Source of the DNA: SG8-40 sp035528435
GTDB taxonomy: Bacteria > Pseudomonadota > Gammaproteobacteria > Burkholderiales > Eutrophovitaceae
Length of the DNA: 64,000 nucleotides
Reading direction: 5' to 3'
NCBI GenBank assembly: GCA_035528435.1
Contig: DATKYN010000007.1
Location: 6,692 to 70,691 of the forward strand
Part shown: positions 25,090-33,836 of the stretch, one piece after another
Position numbering within the stretch: the first letter of the stretch is position 1
How the letters are laid out: the number at the start of each line of letters is the position of its first letter
Program-made: the position numbers and the translations under genes
Notes under the pieces: model-generated
What the model was told of the DNA's origin: nothing
What the model saw: only the letters and a program-made list of their open reading frames with translations
Databases searched by the model: none

Positions 25090-25359
25090 ATGGCTTTGAT
25101 GATCACAGACGAGTGCATTAACTGCGACGTCTGCGAGCCTGAGTGCCCGAATGAGGCGATTTATCAGGGCGAAGAGATCTATGAAATCGACCCCGACAAG
25201 TGCACCGAATGTGTAGGTCATTTCGAGCAACCGCAATGCCAGGAAGTCTGCCCGGTTGACTGCATACCTCTTGATCCGCAGCGAGAAGAGTCGCAAGAGC
25301 AGTTGCTCGTGAAGTACCAGGCGTTGACAGCGGCCAAGCAGGCTGAACCGGCCGCTTAG
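25090..25359 (+). CDS. YfhL-type 2[4Fe-4S] ferredoxin
   Basis: An 89-residue soluble electron carrier. The first cluster motif CINCDVCEPECPNEAI is at residues 9-24. The second motif starts CTECVGHFEQPQCQEVCPVDC, with the long insertion between cysteines two and three that defines the YfhL/Alvin-type ferredoxins. It lies 13 bases after coaD, an arrangement conserved in Pseudomonas-like genomes, and converges on mutM. The redox partner is not evident from context. Confidence 0.92.
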   Translation: MALMITDECINCDVCEPECPNEAIYQGEEIYEIDPDKCTECVGHFEQPQCQEVCPVDCIPLDPQREESQEQLLVKYQALTAAKQAEPAA

Positions 25360-25424
25360 CGGTTCATTCGCGCCAGCCGTAAGTCACCCGGACCAGTTAC
25401 ACCGCACCTGCTGCCTGACTTCGA

Positions 25425-26240
25425 TCAGTGCTGGCAACTGGCGCAGTAAAATGTTGAACGTTGCCCAAGGCGGATGCCGCGGATAGGTGAGCCGCAGATT
25501 GCACAGGGCTCCCCCTGTCTTCCATAGACCATGTACTGTTGCTGGAAGTATCCCGGTGAACCATCGGTACCGAAGAAGTCGCGCAGACTGCTGCCGCCTG
25601 CGGCGATTGCGGCCAGCAACGTCTCTTTTACGGCTGTCACGAGTTTCGAGCAGCGGTTCAGACTCAGACGCCCGGCTCTGGTGCGCGGATTGATTCCTGC
25701 CCGGAACAAGGCTTCGTTTGCGTAAATATTCCCGACACCGGTGACGATCTCGTTGTTCATCAATGCCAGTTTGATTGACGTGCTGCGCCCGCGCGTTCGA
25801 GTGTGCAGCCAATCGGCATCGAACTCGGATTCGAGCGGTTCCGGAGCGAGGCGGCGTATCAACCGGTGTTGCGACGGGTGTTCGCGCGTCCAGAGCAGCG
25901 CTCCAAACCGGCGTGGATCGGTAAAACGCACGAGCATGCCGGAAGACAAGACGATGTCAAAGTGATCGTGCTTCGATGGCGGTGTGGCTTTTGGCAGAAC
26001 ACGCAGTCGTCCCGACATTCCGAGATGCACGATCATCCAGCCAGTGCTGCATTCAACAAGAAGATACTTGCCGCGACGGCCGACCTGCTGGATCGTCGAT
26101 CCGCTTGCCTGCGCTTCAAGTGTTTTAGTTACGGGCCAGCGCAAGCGTCGGTCGCGCACTACGACCTGTTCGATGCGCTTGCCATCCATGTGTGGCGCAA
26201 GCCCCCGGCGCGTTGTTTCAACCTCCGGTAATTCGGGCAC
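25425..26240 (-). CDS. mutM: Formamidopyrimidine-DNA glycosylase MutM
   Basis: A 271-residue base-excision repair enzyme that removes 8-oxoguanine and nicks the abasic site. After the initiator methionine come the catalytic Pro and Glu (PELPEVETTRRG). A helix-two-turn-helix region contains NEIVTGVGNIYANEALF, and a C-terminal zinc finger has four cysteines (CAICG and YCASC). The start codon is GTG. It is the gene after the Gld-type ABC block in the same direction, 11 bases beyond it, and converges with the ferredoxin gene. Confidence 0.95.
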   Translation of the reverse strand: MPELPEVETTRRGLAPHMDGKRIEQVVVRDRRLRWPVTKTLEAQASGSTIQQVGRRGKYLLVECSTGWMIVHLGMSGRLRVLPKATPPSKHDHFDIVLSSGMLVRFTDPRRFGALLWTREHPSQHRLIRRLAPEPLESEFDADWLHTRTRGRSTSIKLALMNNEIVTGVGNIYANEALFRAGINPRTRAGRLSLNRCSKLVTAVKETLLAAIAAGGSSLRDFFGTDGSPGYFQQQYMVYGRQGEPCAICGSPIRGIRLGQRSTFYCASCQH

Positions 26241-26251
26241 GGTAATGCGCG

Positions 26252-27103
26252 CTATTGCTGAGCGACGCGATAGGGGTCGAGCAGTCTGGAGCCGGCGTCG
26301 ATGCCGAACCTGTATTGCATGTTCTCGCCGCGTACCAGATGAACCTCCGGTTCACGTGCGATCACCCGGAACGTCGCGCTTTCGCCATCGCTAAACCGAA
26401 CGATAATGCGTTGGCCGCGCGGTTCCCCTTTGTATGGCGTGACGGATAGTGCTGAGGCAAGCTTCCACTCGGCGACCCACACATTCAGTTCGTCCGGAGA
26501 CGGCGAGACGTCGCCGCCCATCGGGGGTGTGCCCTGAATCGACCACGTACCTTTGTCGTTTTGAATGGCTTGCCACTCTCCAAAATCGTATTCCACCGGC
26601 TTCTCGTGATCGGCAAGCAACTTGGGGCTGATCAGTTGGGCACCACCGGTCGGCAAACTGTAGCCATGATAGGTACGCACCAGGTAAACACGCTCGCCGC
26701 TGGCAAGGTACTGTTCATTGGTGATTTCGTTGATGTTGCCAAACGCAAAAAACTGATCGTTCAATGTGACCCGTATCGGTGCGGGATCGAGTCCGTAGCG
26801 AGCCAGATTCTCAGCTGGAAACTCGTCGGACGCGGTTGCCATGGTGAGGTCCAGCAGGCGATCAACCTGCAGCGGTTCGGCAAGCGTTTGATAGGGGCGC
26901 GTCATGAACCATGATCCATGGCGCTTTTCCAGCCGGAAGTCGAGGTTGTCGCGCTCCAGGCGTATCTGGTTGATCTCATCGCGCTTGAGTTGTGTCAGCA
27001 GGATCTTCTGTTCTTCCTCCGCTGTCGGCCGGAAATAAGCAAACAGACCAAGCGTGACCAGCGCTAGCAGCAGGACCAGATTCAATATCAGTCTTGACTT
27101 CAC
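26252..27103 (-). CDS. DUF4340 domain protein of Gld-type ABC cluster
   Basis: A 283-residue protein with one N-terminal transmembrane helix (about residues 5-23) and a large, presumably periplasmic, DUF4340 region rich in beta strands. The family regularly accompanies the GldG-like auxiliary protein and ABC subunits encoded upstream. Its biochemical role is not known to me. GTG 27103 was chosen because it overlaps the preceding stop by four bases (GTGA), as the other junctions of this operon do; an ATG at 27121 would add six residues. mutM follows after 11 bases and may be read from the same transcript. Confidence 0.75.
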   Translation of the reverse strand: MKSRLILNLVLLLALVTLGLFAYFRPTAEEEQKILLTQLKRDEINQIRLERDNLDFRLEKRHGSWFMTRPYQTLAEPLQVDRLLDLTMATASDEFPAENLARYGLDPAPIRVTLNDQFFAFGNINEITNEQYLASGERVYLVRTYHGYSLPTGGAQLISPKLLADHEKPVEYDFGEWQAIQNDKGTWSIQGTPPMGGDVSPSPDELNVWVAEWKLASALSVTPYKGEPRGQRIIVRFSDGESATFRVIAREPEVHLVRGENMQYRFGIDAGSRLLDPYRVAQQ

Positions 27104-28443
27104 GATCTGCGCCGTTTCCACCAGATAACGCCGCCACTGATCAGAAATCCGAGCGGCAGAAATATCAGGAAGCCAAAGCTGATCAGCACCATCGCCGTGC
27201 GTGATAACTCGAGCGACATGTCAATCCGTGTCTTTGGCTCGATGGTGATCAGTGAGTCATCCCCAGCCAGCCAGTTCATGACGTTAATGCCCAGGTCCAA
27301 ATTGCCGAGCAGGCCCACGAACTGGTTCGAAAAGCTCTTGGATGTGCCGATCACGACGACGCGCTGCTTCTTGTTGCCGACGTCTCGTTCGAGCGCGCCG
27401 GCAACCGTAATTGGCCCGCGAACATCACTGTCCGGGTCAAAGCGTGCATTGCGCAGCTCGCTTGTCTCCAGCCAGGCGCCATCCGATGTTTCGATCAGTG
27501 GCGTAAAGTGAAATGCGCTTGAATCGAAAGGTGCGATGCGCCGGGCGTAAGGGAAAACCGTGTTGCTTTCCATGCGGTCCATGATCGGATGCTCGGCATA
27601 GGCGGATGCCAGCGAAAACGAAGCGGGAAGCCGCTGCACTGCCGCTGAAGGATCAATGACAACCCCGTCGATCAAATCAAGACCGAGAAACTCGGCGACG
27701 CCATCCATACCGCGCAGCGACTCATAATCAGCCAGCCATAGCAGGTTACCGCCATCTTCCAGATACCTGATGATGCGATTGACTTCTCCCGGGAGCAGGT
27801 CAACACGCGGACCGGCAATAATCAGAACGGATGTGTTATGAGGTACGTCCTGGGCAACGGCAAAATTGACTGTTACCGTCTGAAATCCCTTGGACCCCAG
27901 TTGGGCTCCGAAATCACCCAGATCGAAATTCGCGGTGCCGTCCAGCTTGCCTTCGCCGTGCCCGTCAAGGTTGCTTATCAGCCGCTCTGACGAGCGCATC
28001 AGGCGCAACAAGAGATTGATCAACTCCTGTTCGTTTAGCGTCCTGAGACTGTCACTGCGGCCATTGAGCTCAATCACGAGTTCGCCATTGACGCGTACTC
28101 CGGCTTCATTGGCCGCGACGGGGTCTTCCCGGGGGTCGATGAAGGTGAGTGAAATGTCATCCTTGGCGCGCTGATACGGTCTGATGAAATCCTGAATCGG
28201 CCGGCGCAAGTCGCCTTCAGCGTCAGCTGTCGCGAACGCCCTGATTTCGACTGGTCCGGAAATCTGCGCGAGCACATTGGTGGAGGCTTCGGACAGGGTA
28301 TTGCGTTTACTCTGCGTAAGGTCCCAGACCGTCTTGATATCACTCGTCAAATAGGCAATGGCTGCAACCAGGGCAATTATCAGGACCAGGAACAGACTAT
28401 TCTGGGCCAGAACTTGGAGGCGGTGTCGGGTGTTCATCTTCAT
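27100..28443 (-). CDS. GldG-like ABC-transporter auxiliary protein
   Basis: A 447-residue protein with transmembrane helices at both ends (about residues 15-32 and 415-440) and a large extracytoplasmic domain. That domain contains the ABC_transp_aux segments around SLTFIDPREDP and the hydrophobic stretch VLIIAGPRVDLLPGEVNRI. In Bacteroidetes GldG works with GldF and GldA in gliding, but in gammaproteobacteria this cluster occurs in non-gliding species and its substrate is unknown. Four-base overlaps with both neighbours suggest a tightly coupled operon. Confidence 0.8.
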   Translation of the reverse strand: MKMNTRHRLQVLAQNSLFLVLIIALVAAIAYLTSDIKTVWDLTQSKRNTLSEASTNVLAQISGPVEIRAFATADAEGDLRRPIQDFIRPYQRAKDDISLTFIDPREDPVAANEAGVRVNGELVIELNGRSDSLRTLNEQELINLLLRLMRSSERLISNLDGHGEGKLDGTANFDLGDFGAQLGSKGFQTVTVNFAVAQDVPHNTSVLIIAGPRVDLLPGEVNRIIRYLEDGGNLLWLADYESLRGMDGVAEFLGLDLIDGVVIDPSAAVQRLPASFSLASAYAEHPIMDRMESNTVFPYARRIAPFDSSAFHFTPLIETSDGAWLETSELRNARFDPDSDVRGPITVAGALERDVGNKKQRVVVIGTSKSFSNQFVGLLGNLDLGINVMNWLAGDDSLITIEPKTRIDMSLELSRTAMVLISFGFLIFLPLGFLISGGVIWWKRRRS

Positions 28444-29183
28444 GCGTGTAAACGATCGGAATCAAGGCGGCGAATGGACAGGATGATGAAGGTCACGGTC
28501 AGCAGCCCGAAGTAGATCAAGTCGGTTACCGCAATCGAACCATTCATGAACCCTTCGAAGTGTTTGAGCAGCGACAGCAGATGCAACCAGCTTTCTGGAT
28601 CGGATGCCGCGATGTTGATGATCCACAGCCCCAGAAAAACTGCCAGCGACAATACCGCCGCAACAACCGGATGCGTGGTCAGGCAGGAGATGAACAGCCC
28701 TATTGCGGCAAAACTGCATCCAAGCAGGAACAGCCCGACAAGGTTGGCGACGAGCAGTCCCGAATCAATGGCACCACCGGCAAGCACTGAAAGCGCCATC
28801 AGCGAAATCAGCAGGTTTATCAGCAGCAGGAAAACCACCATTGCAAGATATTTCCCGAGAACGATCTGCGTCATGGAAACAGGTGCTGACATCAGCAATG
28901 CCATTGTCTGATTGCGGCGCTCTTCGGAAATCAGTCGCATGGTCAACAGCGGAACCGACATTAGCAATACCATCGATGCGACGCCAAACATCGGGACGAT
29001 GGCAATTTCGGTCAGGCCCGGGGCATTGGGCGTACGCGCCAGTTGCGCTTGTACCATCAGAAAACCGTCAATTTGCTTGAGAAAAATCAGCGCCAGAACA
29101 AACTGCAGGAACGCCAATACGACCCATGCGAGCGGTGACGCGAACATGGAGCGTAATTCCTTGCCGGCTATGGTGAAAATCAT
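28440..29183 (-). CDS. ABC-2 type permease (GldF-like)
   Basis: A 247-residue integral membrane protein with six predicted helices, of the ABC-2/GldF type. The N-terminus MIFTIAGKELRSMFASPLAWV and the loop LISEERRNQTMALLMSAPVSMTQIVLGKY are characteristic of this permease group. It pairs with the ATPase encoded immediately upstream (four-base overlap) and with the GldG-like protein downstream. The transported substrate cannot be told from the sequence. Confidence 0.85.
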   Translation of the reverse strand: MIFTIAGKELRSMFASPLAWVVLAFLQFVLALIFLKQIDGFLMVQAQLARTPNAPGLTEIAIVPMFGVASMVLLMSVPLLTMRLISEERRNQTMALLMSAPVSMTQIVLGKYLAMVVFLLLINLLISLMALSVLAGGAIDSGLLVANLVGLFLLGCSFAAIGLFISCLTTHPVVAAVLSLAVFLGLWIINIAASDPESWLHLLSLLKHFEGFMNGSIAVTDLIYFGLLTVTFIILSIRRLDSDRLHA

Positions 29184-30181
29184 GTCGTCGTCTCCGTACT
29201 CTGGTCGGCGCCAGCGGTTGATTCCGCTTCGTTCGGCTCGGCATTGTCCTGTCGCGTGAGATGTACGAATACTTCCTCGACGCTGGCTTGTGCCGGCGAT
29301 AACTGGAACAGCCCCCAGTCATGCTCCACGCACGTTCGCACGAGCTGATCGGTGGGGTCCTGGCCCGGCTGCGACATCACACGAAACACGCCGTCCCGCA
29401 ATTTTTCTGCGCGCGCTGGCGCCACAGCGGAAGCCAGATCTTCATGCGGAGGCGGGCGGCGCAACGAGACCTGCAGCGAATGGCCGCCGCGGAACTGGTG
29501 AAGCCCCGATATGGCGTCAGCAAATACCACTTTACCGCGGTGCAGAATCTGAACGCGATCGCAAATCGCCTCCACTTCGGGGAGGATGTGCGTGGAAAGA
29601 ATGACGCTATGTTCGTTGCCCAGCTCACGGATCAGGGAGCGAATCTCGCGTATCTGGTTCGGGTCAAGGCCGACTGTGGGCTCATCGAGGATGACGACAT
29701 CCGGGTCATGGATGATGGCCTGGGCAATGCCGACGCGTTGCTGATAACCCTTGGATAAGGAGCCGATCAGCCTGCGCCCCATGTCCGATAGCCCGCTACG
29801 AAGCTTGGCGCGATCGACTGCGCGACCAAGCTCGGTTTTTTTGACCTTGTGTAATCGCCCTGCCAGTCGAAGATATTCATCCACCCTCAAATCCTTATAT
29901 AGAGGAGGGACTTCGGGCAGATAACCGATTCTGGCTTTGGCCGCGGTCGGTCTTTCGATCAGATCAATTCCGCATACGTTGACCGATCCTGCGCTCGGAG
30001 CCAGATTTCCGGTAATCATTTTCATCGTGGTCGTCTTGCCGGCGCCGTTCGGGCCCAGCAGACCGACAATCTCGCCGCGCCTCAATTCCAGCGATACGTC
30101 GTCGACAGCCAGATTGGTGCCGTAACGGCGCGACAATCCGGTGGCGGCCAGAGTGACTTCATGGCTCGCTGTATTGCTCAT
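29180..30181 (-). CDS. ABC transporter ATP-binding protein (GldA-like)
   Basis: A 333-residue ATPase. Walker A is GPNGAGKT (about residues 43-50), the signature is LSKGYQQR near 143, and Walker B is VVILDEPTVGLDP. A ~100-residue C-terminal extension with a DUF4162-like segment, ending in an acidic Glu/Thr-rich tail, follows the ATPase domain. ATG 30181 was chosen by homology with other GldA-like ATPases. It is the first gene of the block ATPase-permease-GldG-DUF4340 and is divergent from the TPR-lolB-ispE operon. Confidence 0.88.
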   Translation of the reverse strand: MSNTASHEVTLAATGLSRRYGTNLAVDDVSLELRRGEIVGLLGPNGAGKTTTMKMITGNLAPSAGSVNVCGIDLIERPTAAKARIGYLPEVPPLYKDLRVDEYLRLAGRLHKVKKTELGRAVDRAKLRSGLSDMGRRLIGSLSKGYQQRVGIAQAIIHDPDVVILDEPTVGLDPNQIREIRSLIRELGNEHSVILSTHILPEVEAICDRVQILHRGKVVFADAISGLHQFRGGHSLQVSLRRPPPHEDLASAVAPARAEKLRDGVFRVMSQPGQDPTDQLVRTCVEHDWGLFQLSPAQASVEEVFVHLTRQDNAEPNEAESTAGADQSTETTT

Positions 30182-30300
30182 GCTTGTCTCGATTCTTTCG
30201 GGAAAACGGGTTTGCAATCTGAACGAAGAGTTATGCCGGGAGTCGCCGTGCAATGACCAGTATAACGATGCCAGACACTTGCTCGGGAACCATCGGTCTC

Positions 30301-30329
30301 TTGTGATGGCTGCCAAATATACCTAAACT
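30301..30329 (+). promoter_or_regulatory. Candidate promoter of the TPR-lolB-ispE operon
   Basis: TTGTGA and TAAACT are separated by 17 bases in the 240-base divergent gap before the TPR gene. Each hexamer matches four of six consensus bases, so this is a modest candidate. Confidence 0.3.
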
Positions 30330-30421
30330 CGACTCACGATTGAAGGGATTCCGGCGTGTGGCCTTGAATTGTCATTGCCGGAAACCTGCTTCGCTCCTAA
30401 TTGATAAGGCGATTCGGTTAA

Positions 30422-32197
30422 ATGTTCATGCGCTATTTTGTGTTGCTTTTCGTTACGCTGTTCGCAGCCTTGAACGCCGCGTGCGCGCAGACTTCGAATC
30501 AACCGCACAGTTCTGCTGATGGCTCGATGGTGGCACAGCACGATGAAAATGAGAGTCTGGACGAGCGGGTTCGGCGGGTTCTGGGCAAGTCGCCCGTTGC
30601 CGCCAACAGTGATCTCGATTCCGAATTGTTCTTCAAGTTCCTGGTGGCCGAGATAGCCGGGCAGCGTGGTGACGTAGCTCTGGCTAGCGAAACGTATGCT
30701 GAGCTCGCGCGCGCTTCCCGCGATGCCAGGGTGGCCCGGCGCGCGACCGAAATCTCCCTGTATGCGAAACGAACCGATTTGGCACTGCAAAGCGCCCGGA
30801 TCTGGCACGACGCCGATCCGGAATCGTTGGCGGCGCTACGCACGCTTGCCGATCTGCTGATCCAGGCCGGGGAGCTTGATGCTGCACGTCCCCTGATCGC
30901 AGAGGTCCTGGCGAAAGCACCGGAAGGCCCCGCGGCGAGCCTGATGCAGTTGTATCAAGTATGCTCGAACCATCCCGACCGGCAAGCAGTTCAAACACTC
31001 ATACGGGATTTGACCACTCCGTATGCCGGCTTGCCCGAGGCGCAATATGCTCTTGCCCAGGCAACATTTGCCGCTGGAGATCTCAAGCAGGCGCTCCGAT
31101 CGGCCGATCAGGCGCTAAATCTGCGCCCGGACTGGCAGCAGGGCGCCTTGTTGAAGGCGCATCTGCTTGGGCAAACAGACCGCAGCGAGGCGATTGCGTA
31201 CATGCAGGCTTTCCTGCAGGCATACCCTGATGCCGTTGACGTTCGGCTCAACTACGCTCGCGCACTGGTCTCCGAGCGACGCTATGCAGAAGCCAAAGGC
31301 GAGTTTCAGACGCTTCTGGCGACCAACCCCAAGAATGCGAATCTGGCGTTCACGCTGGGTTTGCTATCGGCACAAATCGGGGATGCCCCGGCTGCCGACC
31401 AGCAGTTCAGAAGCGCGCTGTCGCTTGGATACGGCGACCCCGATTCCGTCTACTTTCAGCTTGGGCAGATTAATGAGAAGCTCGAGCGGCCGGATGAGGC
31501 GGCGCGCTGGTATCGCTCGGTTCAGGCGGGTGACCAGTTCGTGGCCGCGCAGTCGCGGTACGCGCTGATGCTGGCCAGAAATGACGGAGTGGAACAAGCG
31601 CGGCTGTATCTTCATTCTCTGGATGTACTCGACGACAACCAGCGCGTGCAGCTGATACAGGCTGAGGCGCACATGCTGCGCGAGGTTCGCGAATACCGGC
31701 AGTCCTATGCGGTGCTTCAGCAAGCCCTGGATGAGCGTCCGGAGCATCGGGCGCTTCTTTATGATGTCGCACTTGCGGCAGAAAAAGTTGACAGGCTCGA
31801 TGTGGCCGAGGAGCAGCTTCTGAGATTGATTGCCCTCGAGCCCGATAGCGCTCAGGCATACAACGCACTCGGCTACACGCTGGCGGACCGCACCGAACGC
31901 TTCGACGAAGCGCGGGATTACATCGTCAAAGCGCTTGCGCTTGCGCCGGACGATCCTTTCATTCTGGACAGTATGGGATGGGTCGAATACCGCCTGGGGA
32001 ATAATCAGGAAGGCATACGATATTTGCGGCGTGCCTATGAAATCCAGCCCGACCCGGAAATTGCCGCTCACCTGGGAGAGGTGTTGTGGGTCAGCGGGGC
32101 AGAGGAAGAGGCGAGGCAGATTTGGCATGAAACGGCTAGCCAGCATCCGGGCAACGAAACACTACAGCAAGTCATGCGGGAGTTCCTTGGTAGTTGA
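30422..32197 (+). CDS. TPR-repeat exported protein upstream of lolB
   Basis: A 591-residue protein with an N-terminal signal (hydrophobic residues 4-21, ending Ala-Ala-Cys at 19-21, which could be a non-standard lipobox) and about a dozen tetratricopeptide repeats spread over residues 75-590. Proteins of this kind are the usual gene before lolB in beta- and gammaproteobacteria. They are probably periplasmic or outer-membrane scaffolds, but no defined function is known to me. The lolB start lies 11 bases inside its 3' end. ATG 30428 is an alternative start. Confidence 0.78.
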   Translation: MFMRYFVLLFVTLFAALNAACAQTSNQPHSSADGSMVAQHDENESLDERVRRVLGKSPVAANSDLDSELFFKFLVAEIAGQRGDVALASETYAELARASRDARVARRATEISLYAKRTDLALQSARIWHDADPESLAALRTLADLLIQAGELDAARPLIAEVLAKAPEGPAASLMQLYQVCSNHPDRQAVQTLIRDLTTPYAGLPEAQYALAQATFAAGDLKQALRSADQALNLRPDWQQGALLKAHLLGQTDRSEAIAYMQAFLQAYPDAVDVRLNYARALVSERRYAEAKGEFQTLLATNPKNANLAFTLGLLSAQIGDAPAADQQFRSALSLGYGDPDSVYFQLGQINEKLERPDEAARWYRSVQAGDQFVAAQSRYALMLARNDGVEQARLYLHSLDVLDDNQRVQLIQAEAHMLREVREYRQSYAVLQQALDERPEHRALLYDVALAAEKVDRLDVAEEQLLRLIALEPDSAQAYNALGYTLADRTERFDEARDYIVKALALAPDDPFILDSMGWVEYRLGNNQEGIRYLRRAYEIQPDPEIAAHLGEVLWVSGAEEEARQIWHETASQHPGNETLQQVMREFLGS

Positions 32198-32774
32198 CGC
32201 AGTACCGCGTTTGCGGTCCTGGATAGCCGTTGCAGCCATAGCGCTGCTGAGCGCATGCGCATCGAAACCGCCGATTCTGCCGCCAGGTGAGGTGTCGGTT
32301 GAGCGGTTCGAACTCAGTGGGCGTGTTGCTGTGAAGCTGGACGGGAGTGGCCATTCCGCACGAATGCGATGGCTGCACTATCCTGAATCCGACGCGATCT
32401 GGCTGTACTCACCAATTGGATCGACAATCGCCACGCTGAATGCCGACGCCGAATCAGCGACACTGGTTACGGCACGCAAGGAGACTTTTCGGTCGGAAAA
32501 CGTGCAGGCGCTGACCCGTGAGATCCTCGGCTGGGACCTGCCGCTGCCAGGTCTGCAACACTGGGTGCTCGGGCGTGTCGACCCGGCAATGCCCGTCAGG
32601 GAGGTCAAACGCGATGATCAGTCGCGCATTACACGGCTGGTCCAGGGTGACTGGCAAATCGATTTCGCTGGTTACGAGGACGGCGGTACATTGCCCCGGT
32701 CGCTGCTGCTGAATTTCGCGAATTTGCGCCTGCGTCTTGTGATCGACCGCTGGAATCTCGCTTTACCGGGCTAA
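32187..32774 (+). CDS. lolB: Outer-membrane lipoprotein receptor LolB
   Basis: A 195-residue lipoprotein that receives lipoproteins from periplasmic LolA and inserts them into the outer membrane. It has a signal sequence with lipobox Leu-Leu-Ser-Ala-Cys and then the LolB fold, with FELSGRVAVKLDG near residue 50 and WQIDFAGY near 158. No ATG is available; TTG 32187, four bases after GGGAG, was chosen, with TTG 32211 as an alternative. The gene overlaps the TPR gene by 11 bases and shares one base with ispE. LolA and LolCDE are not in the window. Confidence 0.85.
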   Translation: MVVDAVPRLRSWIAVAAIALLSACASKPPILPPGEVSVERFELSGRVAVKLDGSGHSARMRWLHYPESDAIWLYSPIGSTIATLNADAESATLVTARKETFRSENVQALTREILGWDLPLPGLQHWVLGRVDPAMPVREVKRDDQSRITRLVQGDWQIDFAGYEDGGTLPRSLLLNFANLRLRLVIDRWNLALPG

Positions 32775-33616
32775 TGAAAGCCGGTTTCTCGTACTATCCG
32801 GCTCCGGCAAAGCTGAATCTGTTTCTGCATGTTACCGGCCGGCGTGCTGATGGTTACCATTTTCTGCAGACCGTCTTCCGGTTTGTCGACTATGGCGACG
32901 AGGTTGGTTTTTGCGTGCGCCAGGACGGTGAAATCACTCGAGTAGGCGTGGCTGGTGGTATCGCGGAGGAAGAGGATCTGACGCTGCGCGCTGCTCGTTT
33001 GCTGCGACTGAAGACGGGTAGCCGGCTGGGCGTTGACATCGACCTGATCAAGCGGCTGCCGGTGGGCGGCGGCCTGGGCGGTGGCAGCTCGGATGCAGCA
33101 ACCACGCTAATCGTTCTGAACCGTTTGTGGGCGACTGGCTTGTCGGCCCAACGATTGCAGACCCTTGCCTTGCAACTCGGTGCAGATGTTCCGGTTTTTG
33201 TTTTTGGCCGCACCGCGTTTGCAGAAGGAATTGGTGAACGCCTTCAGGCGTTCCATGCCGATCCCGCCTGGTACCTGGTTGTCGTGCCCCAAGTCGCGGT
33301 TTCCACAGCAGAAATCTTCGCCGCTCCTGAATTGACACGCAATACCAAAGCCATCAAAATAGCGGCCGTTTCGATTTCCGGTGGTCGTAACGATTTGGCG
33401 CCTGTAGCGTGCAAACGTTACCCCGAAATCGCTCGCTGTCTGCAGTGGCTTGGGCAATTCGGCAAGGCGGCGATGAGTGGTTCCGGAGCCAGTGTGTTCG
33501 TTGCCTTCGATAGCGAGCCGTTGGCACGTTCTGCCCTTGGTGAGCTGCCGCCGGGTATGGATGGTTTCGTGGCGCGGGGTCTGGATCGGCACCCTTTGTA
33601 TGTCGAGTCTGACTGA
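32774..33616 (+). CDS. ispE: 4-diphosphocytidyl-2-C-methyl-D-erythritol kinase
   Basis: A GHMP-family kinase of 280 residues in the MEP pathway to isoprenoid precursors. The N-terminal YPAPAKLNLFLHVTGRRADGYH is characteristic, and the ATP-binding loop PVGGGLGGGSSDA is at residues 96-108. The C-terminal MSGSGASVFVAF motif is intact. Its ATG shares a base with the lolB stop. tRNA-Gln follows after 19 bases, so the tRNA may be read from the same transcript. Confidence 0.95.
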   Translation: MKAGFSYYPAPAKLNLFLHVTGRRADGYHFLQTVFRFVDYGDEVGFCVRQDGEITRVGVAGGIAEEEDLTLRAARLLRLKTGSRLGVDIDLIKRLPVGGGLGGGSSDAATTLIVLNRLWATGLSAQRLQTLALQLGADVPVFVFGRTAFAEGIGERLQAFHADPAWYLVVVPQVAVSTAEIFAAPELTRNTKAIKIAAVSISGGRNDLAPVACKRYPEIARCLQWLGQFGKAAMSGSGASVFVAFDSEPLARSALGELPPGMDGFVARGLDRHPLYVESD

Positions 33617-33635
33617 AGCGCGCATTATGTTTTTT

Positions 33636-33712
33636 TGGGGAGTAGCCAAGTTGGTTAAGGCAGCGGATTTTGATTCCGCCATGCGAGGGTTCGAATCCTT
33701 CCTCCCCAGCCA
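33636..33712 (+). tRNA. tRNA-Gln (anticodon TTG)
   Basis: A 77-base gene with encoded CCA. The acceptor arm TGGGGAG pairs with CTCCCCA, the discriminator is G, and the anticodon stem GCGGA/TCCGC encloses the loop TTTTGAT with TTG in positions 34-36. The T loop is TTCGAAT. It lies between ispE and prs, the conserved place in Pseudomonas-like genomes. No separate promoter is evident. Confidence 0.95.
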
Positions 33713-33769
33713 GAAATATACGCAGACACCTCAAAGGGGAAGCGATTTCCCGCTGGGTGTCAGTTGAGG

Positions 33770-33797
33770 ACAACACGCCGCTGGAGCGGCGTGTTGT
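33770..33797 (+). terminator. Strong hairpin between tRNA-Gln and prs
   Basis: A perfect 12-bp stem (ACAACACGCCGC and its complement, loop TGGA) is followed only by GCTTTC, so termination would be inefficient. It may stop tRNA transcripts or act as a 3' processing or stability element, or lie in the prs leader. Confidence 0.5.
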
Positions 33798-33836
33798 GCT
33801 TTCAGGCGTCGCAACCCGCGATGAGAAAGTTTCCTA

